Shown: positions 1-9,797 of the stretch, piece by piece
Layout of the letters: each line of letters begins with the position of its first letter
How positions within the stretch are numbered: the stretch's first letter is position 1
NCBI GenBank assembly: GCA_003250475.1
Contig: QKGI01000115.1
Span: forward strand, 1-47,780
Direction of reading: 5' to 3'
DNA: 47,780 nucleotides
Source of the DNA: Bacteroidota bacterium
GTDB lineage: Bacteria; Bacteroidota; Bacteroidia; Bacteroidales; VadinHA17
Program-made: the position numbers and the translations under genes
Notes under the pieces: model-generated
The model's database searches: none
The model's input: the letters and a program-made list of their open reading frames with translations, nothing else
What the model was told of the DNA's origin: nothing

Positions 1-1254
1 AACCTTTCCTCGGCTTCGGTCATGAAGCTTTATCCCACCTCGGTGGCACTATCCCTTCTCGGCCCGGACTACAGGTATTCCACCAGGATTTTCATTTCCG
101 GACAGCTGAACAAAAAGAGAGGAGTCCTTGATGGTGATATCGTCATTGTTGGAGGTGGAGATCCCGCCCTTGGCTCTGAGTACTTCGCGGATTACTATGG
201 TGACGTCACAGGGGACTGGGCAGCCTCTCTCTCATCCTGCGGGATAAAGCGTGTCAAAGGCCGTGTCACAGCCGGCAAATCAATATATGACTTTAATCCT
301 GCACCATCGGGATGGGCCTGGGGTGACCTGGGGCAGTATTATGGTGCAGGGGTCTACGATATAAACATCAATGATAATAAATTCAACATCTACATTACCG
401 GACGGAACGAAGGCCAGCCGGCAATGATCGACTCGGTTGAGGATTACGGAAAAGATATCGAATTAACAAATTACCTGGTATCCTCCGGGCGGACAGACAG
501 GGGTTATGTCTTCAACGCCCCCTACTCTGCCAGGGCCTGGATTAACGGGAGCGTTCCTGCGGACAGCAGCTTCGCCCTGAAAGCCTCAATAGCCGATCCT
601 CCGGTGGCGCTGGTCAGAAAGCTGGATGCCTCCCTGAGAGCTGCAGGGATCAAAATTGACGGGAGACCATCAGCATCCAGGGTTTTGTTTGACGGTGAGG
701 GTAGTGAGCCGGTGTGCCTGACTCTGTCACCGCCACTCGCGGAGCTGGTAAAGGTGACCAATCACGAGAGCGTCAATATGTATGCGGAGGCTTTCAGAAA
801 ACATCTCGGATACAAGATCCTCGGAGAAGGAACCTTCAGTGCCGGGTCTGAGGTTATACGTGACTTTCTTGACTCTATCGGTTGCAAACCCGGTGTAGCG
901 GTGATGCTTGACGGGTCGGGGCTCTCCTCGAATAACAATATCAATGCCCTTATGACTGTAAAGCTTCTTGTGCATATGTATAACAGCAGCTGTTCGGAAG
1001 CATTCCTGGCTTCTCTCCCCGAAGGCGCCGTCTCAGGTACCATGAAAAGCTATTTCAGGGACGAGTTCTTCAAAGGAAAGGTAGTGGCAAAAACGGGTAC
1101 AATCACAAGTGCGAAATCATTTGCCGGGTACTGCATAACCAATACCGGCAGAAGGGTGGCATTTACCATGTTCTGCAATGGTTTTACTGTTCCGTCAAGG
1201 AAGATGACCGACAACATGGAGAAGATAGTGAAAGAGATCATCCGGAATTATTGA
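1..1254 (+). CDS. dacB: D-alanyl-D-alanine carboxypeptidase/endopeptidase, PBP4 (DacB) family, 5'-truncated by window edge
   Basis: Periplasmic serine peptidase of the S13 family, which removes the terminal D-Ala or cuts peptide cross-links in peptidoglycan. The reading frame is open from base 1. The serine-lysine motif S-V-M-K is encoded at 16-27, so the ATG at 22 is the Met inside the active site and not the start; the signal peptide and N-terminus lie outside the window. The second motif S-V-N is at 769-777 and the K-T-G motif at 1090-1098, followed by T-I-T-S, so all three penicillin-binding motifs are present in order. The region between the first two motifs is long, as expected for the inserted domains of PBP4. 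The gene ends 119 bases before the efflux operon, with no clear terminator. Family assignment is firm; endopeptidase versus carboxypeptidase activity cannot be told from sequence. Confidence 0.93.
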   Translation, partial: NLSSASVMKLYPTSVALSLLGPDYRYSTRIFISGQLNKKRGVLDGDIVIVGGGDPALGSEYFADYYGDVTGDWAASLSSCGIKRVKGRVTAGKSIYDFNPAPSGWAWGDLGQYYGAGVYDININDNKFNIYITGRNEGQPAMIDSVEDYGKDIELTNYLVSSGRTDRGYVFNAPYSARAWINGSVPADSSFALKASIADPPVALVRKLDASLRAAGIKIDGRPSASRVLFDGEGSEPVCLTLSPPLAELVKVTNHESVNMYAEAFRKHLGYKILGEGTFSAGSEVIRDFLDSIGCKPGVAVMLDGSGLSSNNNINALMTVKLLVHMYNSSCSEAFLASLPEGAVSGTMKSYFRDEFFKGKVVAKTGTITSAKSFAGYCITNTGRRVAFTMFCNGFTVPSRKMTDNMEKIVKEIIRNY

Positions 1255-1336
1255 ATCATAATCCCCGGGCAGGAAAATAATCTATTGCCTCATTCCCGTT
1301 TTAAGATACTTTAACATAATGATTTAAATAAACCCG

Positions 1337-1344
1337 TAATTTTG
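1337..1344 (+). promoter_or_regulatory. Candidate Bacteroidota -7 promoter element
   Basis: TAATTTTG matches the Bacteroidota sigma-ABfr -7 consensus TAnnTTTG and lies 29 bases before the adaptor start of the RND operon. It sits in the loop of a short inverted repeat (ACCCG/CGGGT). I see no good TTTG -33 partner, so this is a motif match only. Confidence 0.4.
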
Positions 1345-1373
1345 CGGGTCAGAATATTGAATATGACCGATAG

Positions 1374-2507
1374 ATGAAAAAGGGAACGAAGGTAGTCTTA
1401 TGGATCAGCATTCCACTTGTCCTGTTAATCTGGTTTGCAGGTCCTCGTCTTGGCCTGTGGGGTGACAGGGACCTGAAGAAAAATGTCGTTGTTTCTCCTG
1501 CCCAGGCACCAGGGCAGGGACAGGGACCAGCGCAGGGGCAGCGCTCCGGCGGACAACAGGGCCAGGGACAACTGCCGGTGACAGGAACTGTGGCAAAACC
1601 ATCATACCTGACGAGCGGCATAAGGTCAGCAGGTTCACTTATTGCCAATGAAGAGGTGGATATCGTGAGCAAGGTATCCGGAAAGGTAACCGGAGTATAT
1701 TTCAGGGAGGGCAGCAGGGTAAAGAAAGGAGACCTGCTTGTAAAGATATACGATGAGGACCTGCAGGCACAGCTGAGACGTTCCGAGATACAGGAGAAGA
1801 TGCTTGCCGAGAAGCTTGAAAGGCAGAGAGTGCTGCTTACCAAAGACGCTGTCAGCCGTGAGGCTTTTGATCAGTTGCAGACAGATTACAATGTTATACT
1901 GGCGGACATAAATCTCCTGAAGGTACGTATAGCGGAGACAGAGGTTCGGGCACCTTTTGACGGAATAGTCGGATTCAGGTATGTCAGTGAAGGATCTTAT
2001 GTACAGCCATCGGTTAAGGTAACCCATCTGACAGACCCGTCTATACTTAAGCTTGAGTTCGCCATCGCTGAGAAATACGTCTCCGCCGATCTGGCCGGAA
2101 AGAAGATATCATTTCAGACGGAAGGGTATCCCAATGAGTTCTTTGCCACTGTTTACGCTGTTGACTACCGTATAGATGAAACAACACGTACCATAGGACT
2201 AAGGGCCCGTTATGACAACAGGGACGGACGGCTTGTGCCCGGGATGTTTGCCTCCCTCACCCTGATAACTGATGAAAACAACAACGCTCTCCAGATACCG
2301 ACGGAATCCGTTGTTCCCGAGATGAATGAAAAAAAGGTATGGGTCTGCAGGGGCGGCATGGCAAGCCTTATACCTGTAGTCACCGGAACCAGAACAGCTA
2401 CCATGGTTGAGGTCCTCTCAGGTATCTCGGCCGGTGATACCGTACTGACCACCGGCCTCATGCAGCTGAGGGAGAATATGCCGGTAAGAGTTACTATTAT
2501 ACAGTGA
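1374..2507 (+). CDS. RND efflux periplasmic adaptor subunit (AcrA/MexA-like, HlyD family)
   Basis: Membrane-fusion protein linking an inner-membrane RND pump to a TolC-type channel. The 377-residue product has an N-terminal hydrophobic segment (about 7-23). A Gln/Gly/Pro/Ala-rich linker covers about 43-67. The lipoyl/barrel-sandwich half starts near the N-E-E-V-D-I-V-S stretch at about 90, followed by a short alpha-hairpin rich in Glu, Arg and Leu (about 125-185). The second lipoyl half contains the family-typical A-P-F-D-G-I-V-G, then beta-barrel and membrane-proximal domains. The size is normal for the family. It is the first gene of an operon with the RND pump 40 bases downstream and the channel after that. 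The low-complexity linker is unusual. The substrate is unknown. Confidence 0.93.
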   Translation: MKKGTKVVLWISIPLVLLIWFAGPRLGLWGDRDLKKNVVVSPAQAPGQGQGPAQGQRSGGQQGQGQLPVTGTVAKPSYLTSGIRSAGSLIANEEVDIVSKVSGKVTGVYFREGSRVKKGDLLVKIYDEDLQAQLRRSEIQEKMLAEKLERQRVLLTKDAVSREAFDQLQTDYNVILADINLLKVRIAETEVRAPFDGIVGFRYVSEGSYVQPSVKVTHLTDPSILKLEFAIAEKYVSADLAGKKISFQTEGYPNEFFATVYAVDYRIDETTRTIGLRARYDNRDGRLVPGMFASLTLITDENNNALQIPTESVVPEMNEKKVWVCRGGMASLIPVVTGTRTATMVEVLSGISAGDTVLTTGLMQLRENMPVRVTIIQ

Positions 2508-2547
2508 GGTGACGGAGACCTGGCACCTTATTATCAAATCTGAATAA

Positions 2548-5500
2548 ATGAGTCTTTCGTCATTAAGCATAAAGAGACCGGTACTTGCCACAGTGATGGC
2601 CCTGGTGATCCTGATCTTAGGGGCTATAGGCTATACTTTCCTGGGTGTCAGGGACTATCCCAGTGTTGACCCTGCCATTGTAACGGTGTCAACCTCCTTC
2701 CCGGGTGCCAACTCTGATGTCATTGAGACACAGATCACTGAACCTATTGAGTCTGCCATAAACAGTGTTCAGGGCATACGTTCCATTTCAAGTTCCAGCA
2801 GTGACGGATCTTCACGTATCACCGTGGAATTCAAGCTGGAGGTTGATATGGAGACAGCTGTGAATGACGTGAGGGACAAAGTCTCAGGCGCCATGCGGCG
2901 GTTACCGCAGGATGTAGACCCCCCGGTGGTGCAAAAGGCAGATGCCGACGCCCAGCCGATTTTTGCCGTGACCCTTCGCAGTGACACGAGGTCAGTCATT
3001 GATGTCAGTACCTTTGCCGAGATAAATTTCCGGGAGAGACTACAGACCATCTCGGGGGTCAGTGCAGTCAGTGTCTGGGGTTCGAAGAAACTAGCCATCA
3101 GGATGAAGATGGATCCTTCCAGGCTGGCTGCTTACGGGCTGACGCCTCTTGACGTTCGTAATGCAGTCACAAGGGAGAATATAGAACTGCCTTCGGGAAG
3201 AATTGAAGGTGACAATACCGAACTTACAATAAGGACACTCGGACGACTGCGTACCGTTGACGAGTTTAATGACCTGATCATTACCAAGAACGGTGACCGC
3301 GTGGTCAAATTCAGTGACATAGGAATAGCCGAGATAGATGCTGAAAACATACGCTCGCATCTTTTGAGCAATAACAACCCGGCTGTGAATGTGGTACTGG
3401 TGCCTCAGCCGGGAGCGAATTACATTGACATAGTCGATGAAGCAAAGGTCATGCTTGAACAGCTTAAAAAAGACCTCCCCGATGATATCACTATGGAGGT
3501 TCTTTTTGACAACACCCGGTACATCAGGGAATCTATCAAGGAGGTGAAGAACACCATTTTTGTGGCCTTTTTGCTCGTAGTGCTGGTCATCTTCCTCTTC
3601 CTGCGAAACTGGAGGACAACCCTTATCCCGGTCGTGGCCATACCTGTGGCTCTTATAGGAGCCTTCTTTGTGATGTATATGTTCGGCTTCACGATTAACA
3701 TCCTGACACTCTTTGCCATTGTCCTGGCAATCGGTCTGGTTGTTGATGATGCCATTGTTGTTGTGGAGAACATATACACCAAGGTGGAGCATGGTATGTC
3801 ACCTATGGAGGCCGCCCTGAAAGGATCGAAAGAGATATACTTTGCCATCATAGCAACAACCATTGCGCTTGTTGCCGTCTTCTTCCCAATAGTATTTCTG
3901 CAGGGTGTCACAGGCCGGCTTTTCAGGGAGTTCAGCCTTGTTATTGTGGGGGCAGTGGTAATCTCGGCATTCCTTGCTCTCTCCCTGACACCGATGATCT
4001 CCTCGAGGATACTCAAGCCGAACGCAATAAGAGGCCGCTTCTACAAAACTACCGAGCCATTCTTTGCCGGAATGATTAACATTTACAGGAAAGCAATCAC
4101 CTCTTTCCTTAAAGTAAGGTACTGGGCGCTCATAATCATCCTCGTTGCCGGTGCTCTCATAGCATGGCTGTGGACACTCCTGCCATCAGAGATGGCACCT
4201 CTTGAGGACCGTGGGTACATCAATATCAGTGCAAGAGCGCCCGAAGGTGCTACCTACGAATACATGACCAGTTATATGGAAACCATCTACCCGGTTGTCC
4301 AGGAGCAGGTGCCTGAAAGTGACGATATAATGTCAATGGTAGGCCATGGAGGCGTTAACTCAGCCAACATGAGAGTGAGGCTCGTTGATCAGGGTGAACG
4401 CAAAAGATCGCAACAGGAAATTGCCGCCGGACTCTCACCTATCCTCAGGCAGTATACCGGCGCCCGGACCATTGTCTCGCAGCAGCAGACTTTTGGGTCA
4501 CGACGCGGAGGCCTGCCTGTGCAGTATGTGATTCAGGCCAAAAACCTTGAAGACCTTAAGAGGGTGATACCAGATTTCATGGCAGTGGTATCGGAGAGCC
4601 CGTATTTTTCGGCCAGCGACGTCAACCTGAAGTTTACAAAACCTGAGCTGACCGTCCTAATAAACCGTGAGAAAGCCTCAATGATGGGAGTCAATGTGCA
4701 GAACATTGCCCAGACACTTCAGCTCACCATGAGCGAACAGAGGATCGGTTATTACATCCTTAATGGAAAACAATATCAGATATTCAGCCAGTTTGACAAG
4801 TCAAAACGAAATGATCCCCGCGACCTCACAAGCACCTATGTGCGAAATGACAAGGGTAAGCTGATCCAGCTTGATAATATCGTCGATATACGTGAAAGCA
4901 GCCTGCCTCCCCAGTTGTACAGGTACAACAGGTTTGTCTCAGCAACAATTTCGGCAGGGCTTGAAGGAAAGCACACTCTCGGCGAGGGCATCGAGGAGAT
5001 GGACAGGATAGCCGACAGGGTGCTTGACGAGAACTTCAGCACCACCCTGTCAGGAGACTCCAAAGACTTTGTGGAGAGCACCTCCAGCCTGATCTTTGCA
5101 TTTGTGCTGGCTCTTGTGCTCATATACCTGGTTCTCTCTGCCCAGTTCGAGAGTTTCCGTGATCCGGTCATCATACTGGTAACTGTACCTCTGGCGCTCA
5201 TTGGGGCTCTGTTTGTGATGTTGTTAACCGGGCAGACACTCAATATTTTCAGCCAGATAGGATTGATCATGCTTATCGGTATGGTTGCCAAGAACGGGAT
5301 ACTCATTGTAGAGTTTGCTAACCAGCGGCAGCAGGCAGGGTTAGGTGTCACGGAAGCTGTTCGGGAGGCTGCCGTATCGCGCTTCCGTCCGATACTGATG
5401 ACAAGTCTTACAACTATTCTCGGCATCATGCCGCTGGCACTGGCTACAGGTGCAGGGGCAGAGAGCCGTATCTCCATGGGCGTGACTGTGGTTGGCGGAA

Positions 5501-5607
5501 TGTTCTTTGCCACATTCCTGACACTCTTCGTAGTTCCCTCGATTTACAGTTACCTGGCAGGAAGAAAAAAAGCAGAAACGGAAACCAATGAGACAACCCA
5601 GGCTTAG
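2548..5607 (+). CDS. RND family efflux pump, inner-membrane permease (AcrB/MexB, HAE1-like)
   Basis: Proton-driven trimeric exporter working with the adaptor upstream and the channel downstream. The 1019 residues match the usual AcrB length of about 1030-1050. The protein starts with S-I-K-R-P-V and TM1, followed by the porter region, TM2-6, a second porter region and TM7-12. The proton-relay residues are present: the Asp pair at 400-401 in G-L-V-V-D-D-A (TM4) and Lys915 in M-V-A-K-N-G (TM10), followed by R-F-R-P-I-L-M-T. The strong match to HAE1 pumps favours small hydrophobic substrates over metals, but the substrate is not readable. The last 20 bases overlap the start of the TolC-like gene, which points to translational coupling. 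Confidence 0.96.
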   Translation: MSLSSLSIKRPVLATVMALVILILGAIGYTFLGVRDYPSVDPAIVTVSTSFPGANSDVIETQITEPIESAINSVQGIRSISSSSSDGSSRITVEFKLEVDMETAVNDVRDKVSGAMRRLPQDVDPPVVQKADADAQPIFAVTLRSDTRSVIDVSTFAEINFRERLQTISGVSAVSVWGSKKLAIRMKMDPSRLAAYGLTPLDVRNAVTRENIELPSGRIEGDNTELTIRTLGRLRTVDEFNDLIITKNGDRVVKFSDIGIAEIDAENIRSHLLSNNNPAVNVVLVPQPGANYIDIVDEAKVMLEQLKKDLPDDITMEVLFDNTRYIRESIKEVKNTIFVAFLLVVLVIFLFLRNWRTTLIPVVAIPVALIGAFFVMYMFGFTINILTLFAIVLAIGLVVDDAIVVVENIYTKVEHGMSPMEAALKGSKEIYFAIIATTIALVAVFFPIVFLQGVTGRLFREFSLVIVGAVVISAFLALSLTPMISSRILKPNAIRGRFYKTTEPFFAGMINIYRKAITSFLKVRYWALIIILVAGALIAWLWTLLPSEMAPLEDRGYINISARAPEGATYEYMTSYMETIYPVVQEQVPESDDIMSMVGHGGVNSANMRVRLVDQGERKRSQQEIAAGLSPILRQYTGARTIVSQQQTFGSRRGGLPVQYVIQAKNLEDLKRVIPDFMAVVSESPYFSASDVNLKFTKPELTVLINREKASMMGVNVQNIAQTLQLTMSEQRIGYYILNGKQYQIFSQFDKSKRNDPRDLTSTYVRNDKGKLIQLDNIVDIRESSLPPQLYRYNRFVSATISAGLEGKHTLGEGIEEMDRIADRVLDENFSTTLSGDSKDFVESTSSLIFAFVLALVLIYLVLSAQFESFRDPVIILVTVPLALIGALFVMLLTGQTLNIFSQIGLIMLIGMVAKNGILIVEFANQRQQAGLGVTEAVREAAVSRFRPILMTSLTTILGIMPLALATGAGAESRISMGVTVVGGMFFATFLTLFVVPSIYSYLAGRKKAETETNETTQA

Positions 5608-6874
5608 TTTGATTATTATATTGCTTATTACCACGGTGACTCTGCAGGCGCAGAAGACCATGCCTCTTGACGAGTTCATCATACAGGCTCTCGAGAATAA
5701 CTACTCCCTCAAGATAAGCCGTAACGACGAAGCGATAGCCGGGAACAATGTGTCCCTGGCTCCCTTCCTGCCAACAATCACCGGTACCGGCAGGCAGTCT
5801 CAGACCGACAATAATACCAGCTCATCCTCCTCAACAGGCGAGCTGTCGCGAACCAACCTTTACAGCGCAGGGGTAAACCTTAACTGGAAGATCTTCGACG
5901 GCCTCGGGATGTTCACCACCTACAGCCGGCAACAGGAACTTCTTGCCATGAGCAGCCAGAGAGTGAAGATAGATGTCGAAAACCTGATCATGAGGGTTTG
6001 CTCTGAATACTACAACATCATTGTTCAGCAAAACCGGATGGAGTCGGCCCTTACCTCCCTGGCCCTATCTAAGTCGCGCTACGAGAATGCCGAAGAGAAA
6101 TACCTGCTCGGGGTGATTTCAGGGCTCGACCTTCACCAGGCCCGTATCGACCTTAATGCCGACAGCTCGGCAGTTCTGATGCAGCAGGAGACAGTTATCA
6201 GCGCATATATCCGGATGACAAACCTTCTGAATGCCGGTCACGAGATCAATTTTAATATCAGCGATACCATTATCCTGGCACGTGAAATAGACATTGACTC
6301 ACTGAGGGAGAGGACTCTCAGTTATAATAACCAGCTGATACTTGCGCGCCAGGGTGAAGTACTGTCCAAATATGACCTTGATGCCGTGAGAGCACAACGT
6401 TACCCGAACATATCCTTCTCCACCGGTTATAATTTCTCACGGTATGAATATCCATGGGCAGCCAGTTCTTATTCACAGACCAACGGCCTGAACTGGGGAT
6501 TTAACCTGTCATGGAGCATCTTTTCGGGTTTTGAGACCAACAGGAAGATAGCCAATGCAAAGATTGAGACCGAGAGCAGCAGGCTGGCCTATCTGGATAT
6601 AGAGAATGAGATTCTTGGTGAGCTCGACCTGCTATATAATACCTACAGGAATAATATTATCGTTACCAATTTCGAGACCCAGAGTGCTGAGCTGGCAAGA
6701 GCATCACTTGAAATCGCAATGGAGCGTTACCGGCTGGGGTCACTGTCAGGACTCGAGTTCAGGGAATATCAGAATAACTATCTTAATGCAATCAACAGGA
6801 GGCTGACTGCATTATACCAGGCAAAGATTTCTGAAATCGGACTGAGACTTCTGGCCGGAGAGCTCACTGAATAG
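5588..6874 (+). CDS. TolC family outer-membrane efflux channel (RND operon)
   Basis: Outer-membrane/periplasmic tunnel protein of 428 residues that completes the tripartite RND pump. A signal peptide (M-R-Q-P-R followed by a hydrophobic core, cut after about L-Q-A-Q at 19-22) is followed by two repeated alpha-helical halves typical of OEP domains. These carry the recurring pattern E-N-N-Y-S-L-K and later A-R-A-S-L-E-I-A-M-E-R-Y-R-L-G-S-L-S-G-L-E, which is diagnostic of the family. The start lies inside the pump gene in another frame. The 3' end overlaps the stop of the convergent DedA gene by 11 bases, so there is no room for an independent terminator between them. Confidence 0.95.
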   Translation: MRQPRLSLIIILLITTVTLQAQKTMPLDEFIIQALENNYSLKISRNDEAIAGNNVSLAPFLPTITGTGRQSQTDNNTSSSSSTGELSRTNLYSAGVNLNWKIFDGLGMFTTYSRQQELLAMSSQRVKIDVENLIMRVCSEYYNIIVQQNRMESALTSLALSKSRYENAEEKYLLGVISGLDLHQARIDLNADSSAVLMQQETVISAYIRMTNLLNAGHEINFNISDTIILAREIDIDSLRERTLSYNNQLILARQGEVLSKYDLDAVRAQRYPNISFSTGYNFSRYEYPWAASSYSQTNGLNWGFNLSWSIFSGFETNRKIANAKIETESSRLAYLDIENEILGELDLLYNTYRNNIIVTNFETQSAELARASLEIAMERYRLGSLSGLEFREYQNNYLNAINRRLTALYQAKISEIGLRLLAGELTE

Positions 6875-7496
6875 ATTTGTCTCTCCTCCCCTTTCTGTAG
6901 GCACCTATGCCTTTCCATACGAGCCAGACTACAAACAGTGCTCCTATGGCATACATTATCCAGTCGATGTAAGGAAGAATATATTCACGCTTGTCGTAGG
7001 CAAAATAACCTATGATGGCAAGAATGACATTCCAGATCGCAGCTCCGAGGAAAGTAAAGAGAAGGAACGCGCCTATCTTCATTCGCGACAGCCCTGCCGG
7101 GATGGATATCAGCTGACGGACTGCCGGCACGAGCCTCCCGATAAAGGTCGATGTCTTACCGTGTTTCACGAAGTAATGTTCTGCCTTTTCCACTGCCTCG
7201 CGGTTTATGAGGAGGAGGTGAGCCCATCTGGTGTCGGCCAAACGGTAAAGTAACGGTCTTCCAAGCCATACCGATAGATAATAGTTAATCACCGCTCCTG
7301 TCATGGCCCCGGCTGTCGATGAGAGCATCACCCCTGCCATGGTCAGGCTGCCCTCGGCTGCCTTCCATGCAGCAAATGGCACAACTATCTCTGAAGGAAA
7401 AGGAATAAATGAACTCTCAATGGTCATCAGGATGTATATGGAAAAGTAGTTAAGGTTAGCCATATACCAGTCAAAGACCGTCTGAAAAATATCCAT
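6864..7496 (-). CDS. DedA family (SNARE-associated/VTT domain) membrane protein
   Basis: Polytopic inner-membrane protein of 210 residues; this family includes undecaprenyl-phosphate and phospholipid flippases. The VTT-domain core is visible: E-S-S-F-I-P-F-P-S-E near 28-36, the F-I-G-R-L-V-P-A-V-R-Q-L segment with I-P-A-G near 138-154, and later hydrophobic segments around 160-200. The acidic and Arg residues in these two motifs are those conserved in DedA proteins. It is transcribed in the same direction as gyrB, which ends 168 bases upstream. That gap is filled with short repeats, so joint transcription is possible but unproven. The substrate is inferred from the family only. Confidence 0.93.
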   Translation of the reverse strand: MDIFQTVFDWYMANLNYFSIYILMTIESSFIPFPSEIVVPFAAWKAAEGSLTMAGVMLSSTAGAMTGAVINYYLSVWLGRPLLYRLADTRWAHLLLINREAVEKAEHYFVKHGKTSTFIGRLVPAVRQLISIPAGLSRMKIGAFLLFTFLGAAIWNVILAIIGYFAYDKREYILPYIDWIMYAIGALFVVWLVWKGIGAYRKGRRDKSIQ

Positions 7497-7511
7497 ATTC
7501 TGGTTTTGTTT

Positions 7512-7572
7512 GGTCTGAAGGTCTAAGGTCTGAAGGTCTGAAGGTCTGAAGTCTGAAGGTCTGACTTCTGAC
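7512..7572. repeat. Tandem GGTCTGAA octamer repeat, copy A
   Basis: About eight degenerate head-to-tail copies of GGTCTGAA, with units shortened by one base or carrying one substitution. They lie between the dedA start and the gyrB end. The same octamer array occurs again at 20821-20863, so it is a dispersed family and not a local accident. It is non-coding as far as I can see. Confidence 0.85.
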
Positions 7573-7639
7573 TTTTAATTCCTTATTACCACATTATTAA
7601 CTTCCGCCATCTGACATTAAGACTTAAGACCTTCAGACT
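7550..7639. repeat. 13-bp inverted complement linking repeat patch and gyrB 3' flank
   Basis: The 13 bases AGTCTGAAGGTCT at 7550-7562 are the exact reverse complement of AGACCTTCAGACT at 7627-7639, with 64 bases between. An mRNA crossing the gyrB-dedA gap could form a long-loop stem here. Further degenerate AGACTTTAGAC-like units follow to about 7653. The arms are a by-product of octamers in both orientations. Confidence 0.7.
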
Positions 7640-7663
7640 ATAAGACTTTAGACTATAATATCT

Positions 7664-9673
<2,010 letters not shown>

Positions 9674-9690
9674 TTAACAGTTTGATAACT

Positions 9691-9709
9691 TGTGATTTAT
9701 AAAATCACA
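9691..9709. promoter_or_regulatory. 19-bp palindrome in the gyrB leader/promoter
   Basis: The perfect 8-bp arms TGTGATTT and AAATCACA are separated by three bases. The palindrome lies directly downstream, on the gyrB strand, of the candidate -7 element at 9710-9717 and about 50 bases before the start codon. That places it over the expected transcription start, where an operator or a 5' hairpin would act. The half-sites recall CRP sites, but the spacer is 9 and not 6 bases. Confidence 0.5.
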
Positions 9710-9717
9710 CAAAGGTA
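9710..9717 (-). promoter_or_regulatory. Candidate Bacteroidota -7 promoter element for gyrB
   Basis: TACCTTTG on the minus strand matches TAnnTTTG and stands 69 bases before the gyrB ATG. No convincing -33 TTTG was found, so support is the motif plus its position. Confidence 0.45.
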
Positions 9718-9797
9718 ATAAAATCTACCGGTTTTACCTCCGGAATTGAGAAATAATCTTGAAATAGATATGAACAACAGGGCCTCCCAGGAAACAC

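Noticed and set aside
7512-7572. CRISPR array
   Set aside because: The units are 8 bases, directly abutting, with no spacers and no cas genes nearby.
9691-9709. CRP-type site upstream of gyrB
   Set aside because: The half-sites TGTGA/TCACA are present, but the spacer is 9 bases and not 6.
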